A DNA stretch of 5,598 bases, taken from Methanosarcinaceae archaeon. GTDB taxonomy: Archaea; Halobacteriota; Methanosarcinia; Methanosarcinales; Methanosarcinaceae. The position numbers and the translations under genes were made by a program. The notes under the pieces were generated by a model that saw only the letters and a program-made list of their open reading frames with translations, was not told where the DNA came from and searched no databases. Each line of letters opens with the position of its first letter. Position 1 is the first letter of the stretch. This document shows, one piece after another, positions 5,204-5,598 of this stretch. The stretch covers positions 1-5,598 of the forward strand of contig JAGAEB010000147.1 in NCBI GenBank assembly GCA_017613335.1, given 5' to 3'.

Positions 5204-5225
5204 ATTTCCGGAAATGATTCCGGAA
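5204..5225. promoter_or_regulatory. Paired TTCCGGAA palindromes
   Basis: ATTTCCGGAAAT (5204-5215, a perfect 12-bp palindrome) and TTCCGGAA (5218-5225) have centres 12 bp apart, close to one helical turn, about 45 bp ahead of the TATA-like box at 5268. This fits a two-dimer binding site on one DNA face. Confidence 0.4.
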
Positions 5226-5267
5226 AAAATGCGGGCGGGAAATACGTTGTAGAGTCGGTATCGCAGA

Positions 5268-5298
5268 ATATTAAAATAGGTGAGAGGTACTATAAAAT
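5268..5298 (+). promoter_or_regulatory. Promoter region with two TATA-like boxes
   Basis: ATATTAAAATA (5268-5278) predicts a start near 5300 with a short leader; TATAAAAT (5291-5298) predicts one at the ATG itself. AGTGAGGG (5305-5312) may serve as ribosome site for the ATG at 5319. The same bases also read as the end of an upstream frame, so the promoter is not certain. Confidence 0.4.
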
Positions 5299-5318
5299 AA
5301 TTGTAGTGAGGGATTAAA

Positions 5319-5598
5319 ATGAGTCTCGCTGAATATCCCACCTTTGACGAACTGATGGAAAATGAAGGCAGAAAACACCGCCGGGAATTACTGGCAGGGC
5401 TTATCGTTCTTCCCGGTAATTTCGGATTGATCTCAGGTTTAAGACATACCGATGACTGGTGACGTGAACACGGGATCGATCCTGAAGAAATTCAATTGAC
5501 CCCATCCGAAATAGCAGAAGCGAAAAAATAGAAAGAAGAATTTGATCGCATATTAGAAGAAGCGAGAAGAAAGCAGGCAGAATTCGATCGAATAATAC
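5319..5598 (+). pseudogene. Degraded gene with two in-frame stops, cut by the window edge
   Basis: From ATG 5319 the frame reads 47 codons (starting MSLAEYPTFDELMENEGRKH) to TGA at 5460-5462. The same frame then goes on with coding-like sequence (REHGIDPEEIQLTPSEIAEAKK) to TAG at 5529-5531, and again (KEEFDRILEEARRKQAEF and on) to the window end. The other two frames close soon after the first stop. Charged, amphipathic helix content with a repeated EFDRI motif persists across both stops, so this looks like one gene with two nonsense mutations and no frameshift. Both could be single C-to-T changes (CGA to TGA, CAG to TAG). Codon use differs from the neighbours: four ATA and three TTA codons in about 90, where the intact genes use ATC/ATT almost only. 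I do not recognise the family. Alternatively the 47-residue product is the true gene; recoding to Sec and Pyl together is very unlikely. Confidence 0.6.

Noticed and set aside
4931..5341. 136-codon - frame across the right-hand gap
   Set aside because: It is a Phe/Arg/Ser-rich translation of the A-rich repeat and promoter region and shows no ribosome site.
1..5598. tRNA or rRNA genes, insertion sequences or attachment sites
   Set aside because: No cloverleaf-like arms with the conserved T-loop sequence, no rRNA sequence, and no transposase or terminal inverted repeats were seen on reading.

Overview
The window looks like chromosomal DNA of a euryarchaeon, most likely a methanogen of the Methanomicrobiales type. 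The evidence is threefold. Start codons are preceded by archaeal TATA-like boxes and by Shine-Dalgarno sequences matching the archaeal 16S tail (a 7-base AGGTGAT just before the gene at 4007). Gene 3' ends carry oligo-T tracts. One gene resembles a small ArsR-type regulator family that I know mainly from methanogens. Genus cannot be determined from this window.

Layout. Bases 1-172 are a 30-bp A-rich tandem repeat that runs off the left edge. A TPR-repeat scaffold gene follows on + (218-1375) with a hairpin/oligo-T terminator (1444-1476). The gap 1376-1735 also holds two GC-rich minisatellites (36-bp and 19-bp units). A converging gene on - (1736-2713) encodes an unrecognised protein with a putative winged helix, low-complexity linkers and a separate C-terminal domain. 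The divergent gap 2714-3125 holds a palindrome, a TATA box and a roughly 175-nt leader with three hairpins for the ArsR-type regulator gene (3126-3641). A 365-bp gap with a 15-bp A-rich repeat and a strong inverted repeat leads to a second winged-helix regulator with a C-terminal putative sensor domain (4007-4798). The gap 4799-5318 starts with tandem oligo-T terminators and continues with an A-rich repeat, paired TTCCGGAA palindromes and TATA boxes. The window ends in a degraded gene (5319-5598) with two in-frame stops and codon use unlike its neighbours.

How it works together. The three intact genes from 1736 to 4798 all look like DNA-binding or regulatory proteins, and the TPR protein is a probable protein-interaction scaffold. 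No enzyme, transporter or recognisable defence system is visible. Each gene seems to be its own transcription unit: long gaps, its own promoter-like signals, and no tight spacing. The most interesting parts are non-coding: the structured leader ahead of 3126, the operator-like inverted repeats, a different tandem repeat in every gap, and the decayed, apparently foreign gene pair at the right end.
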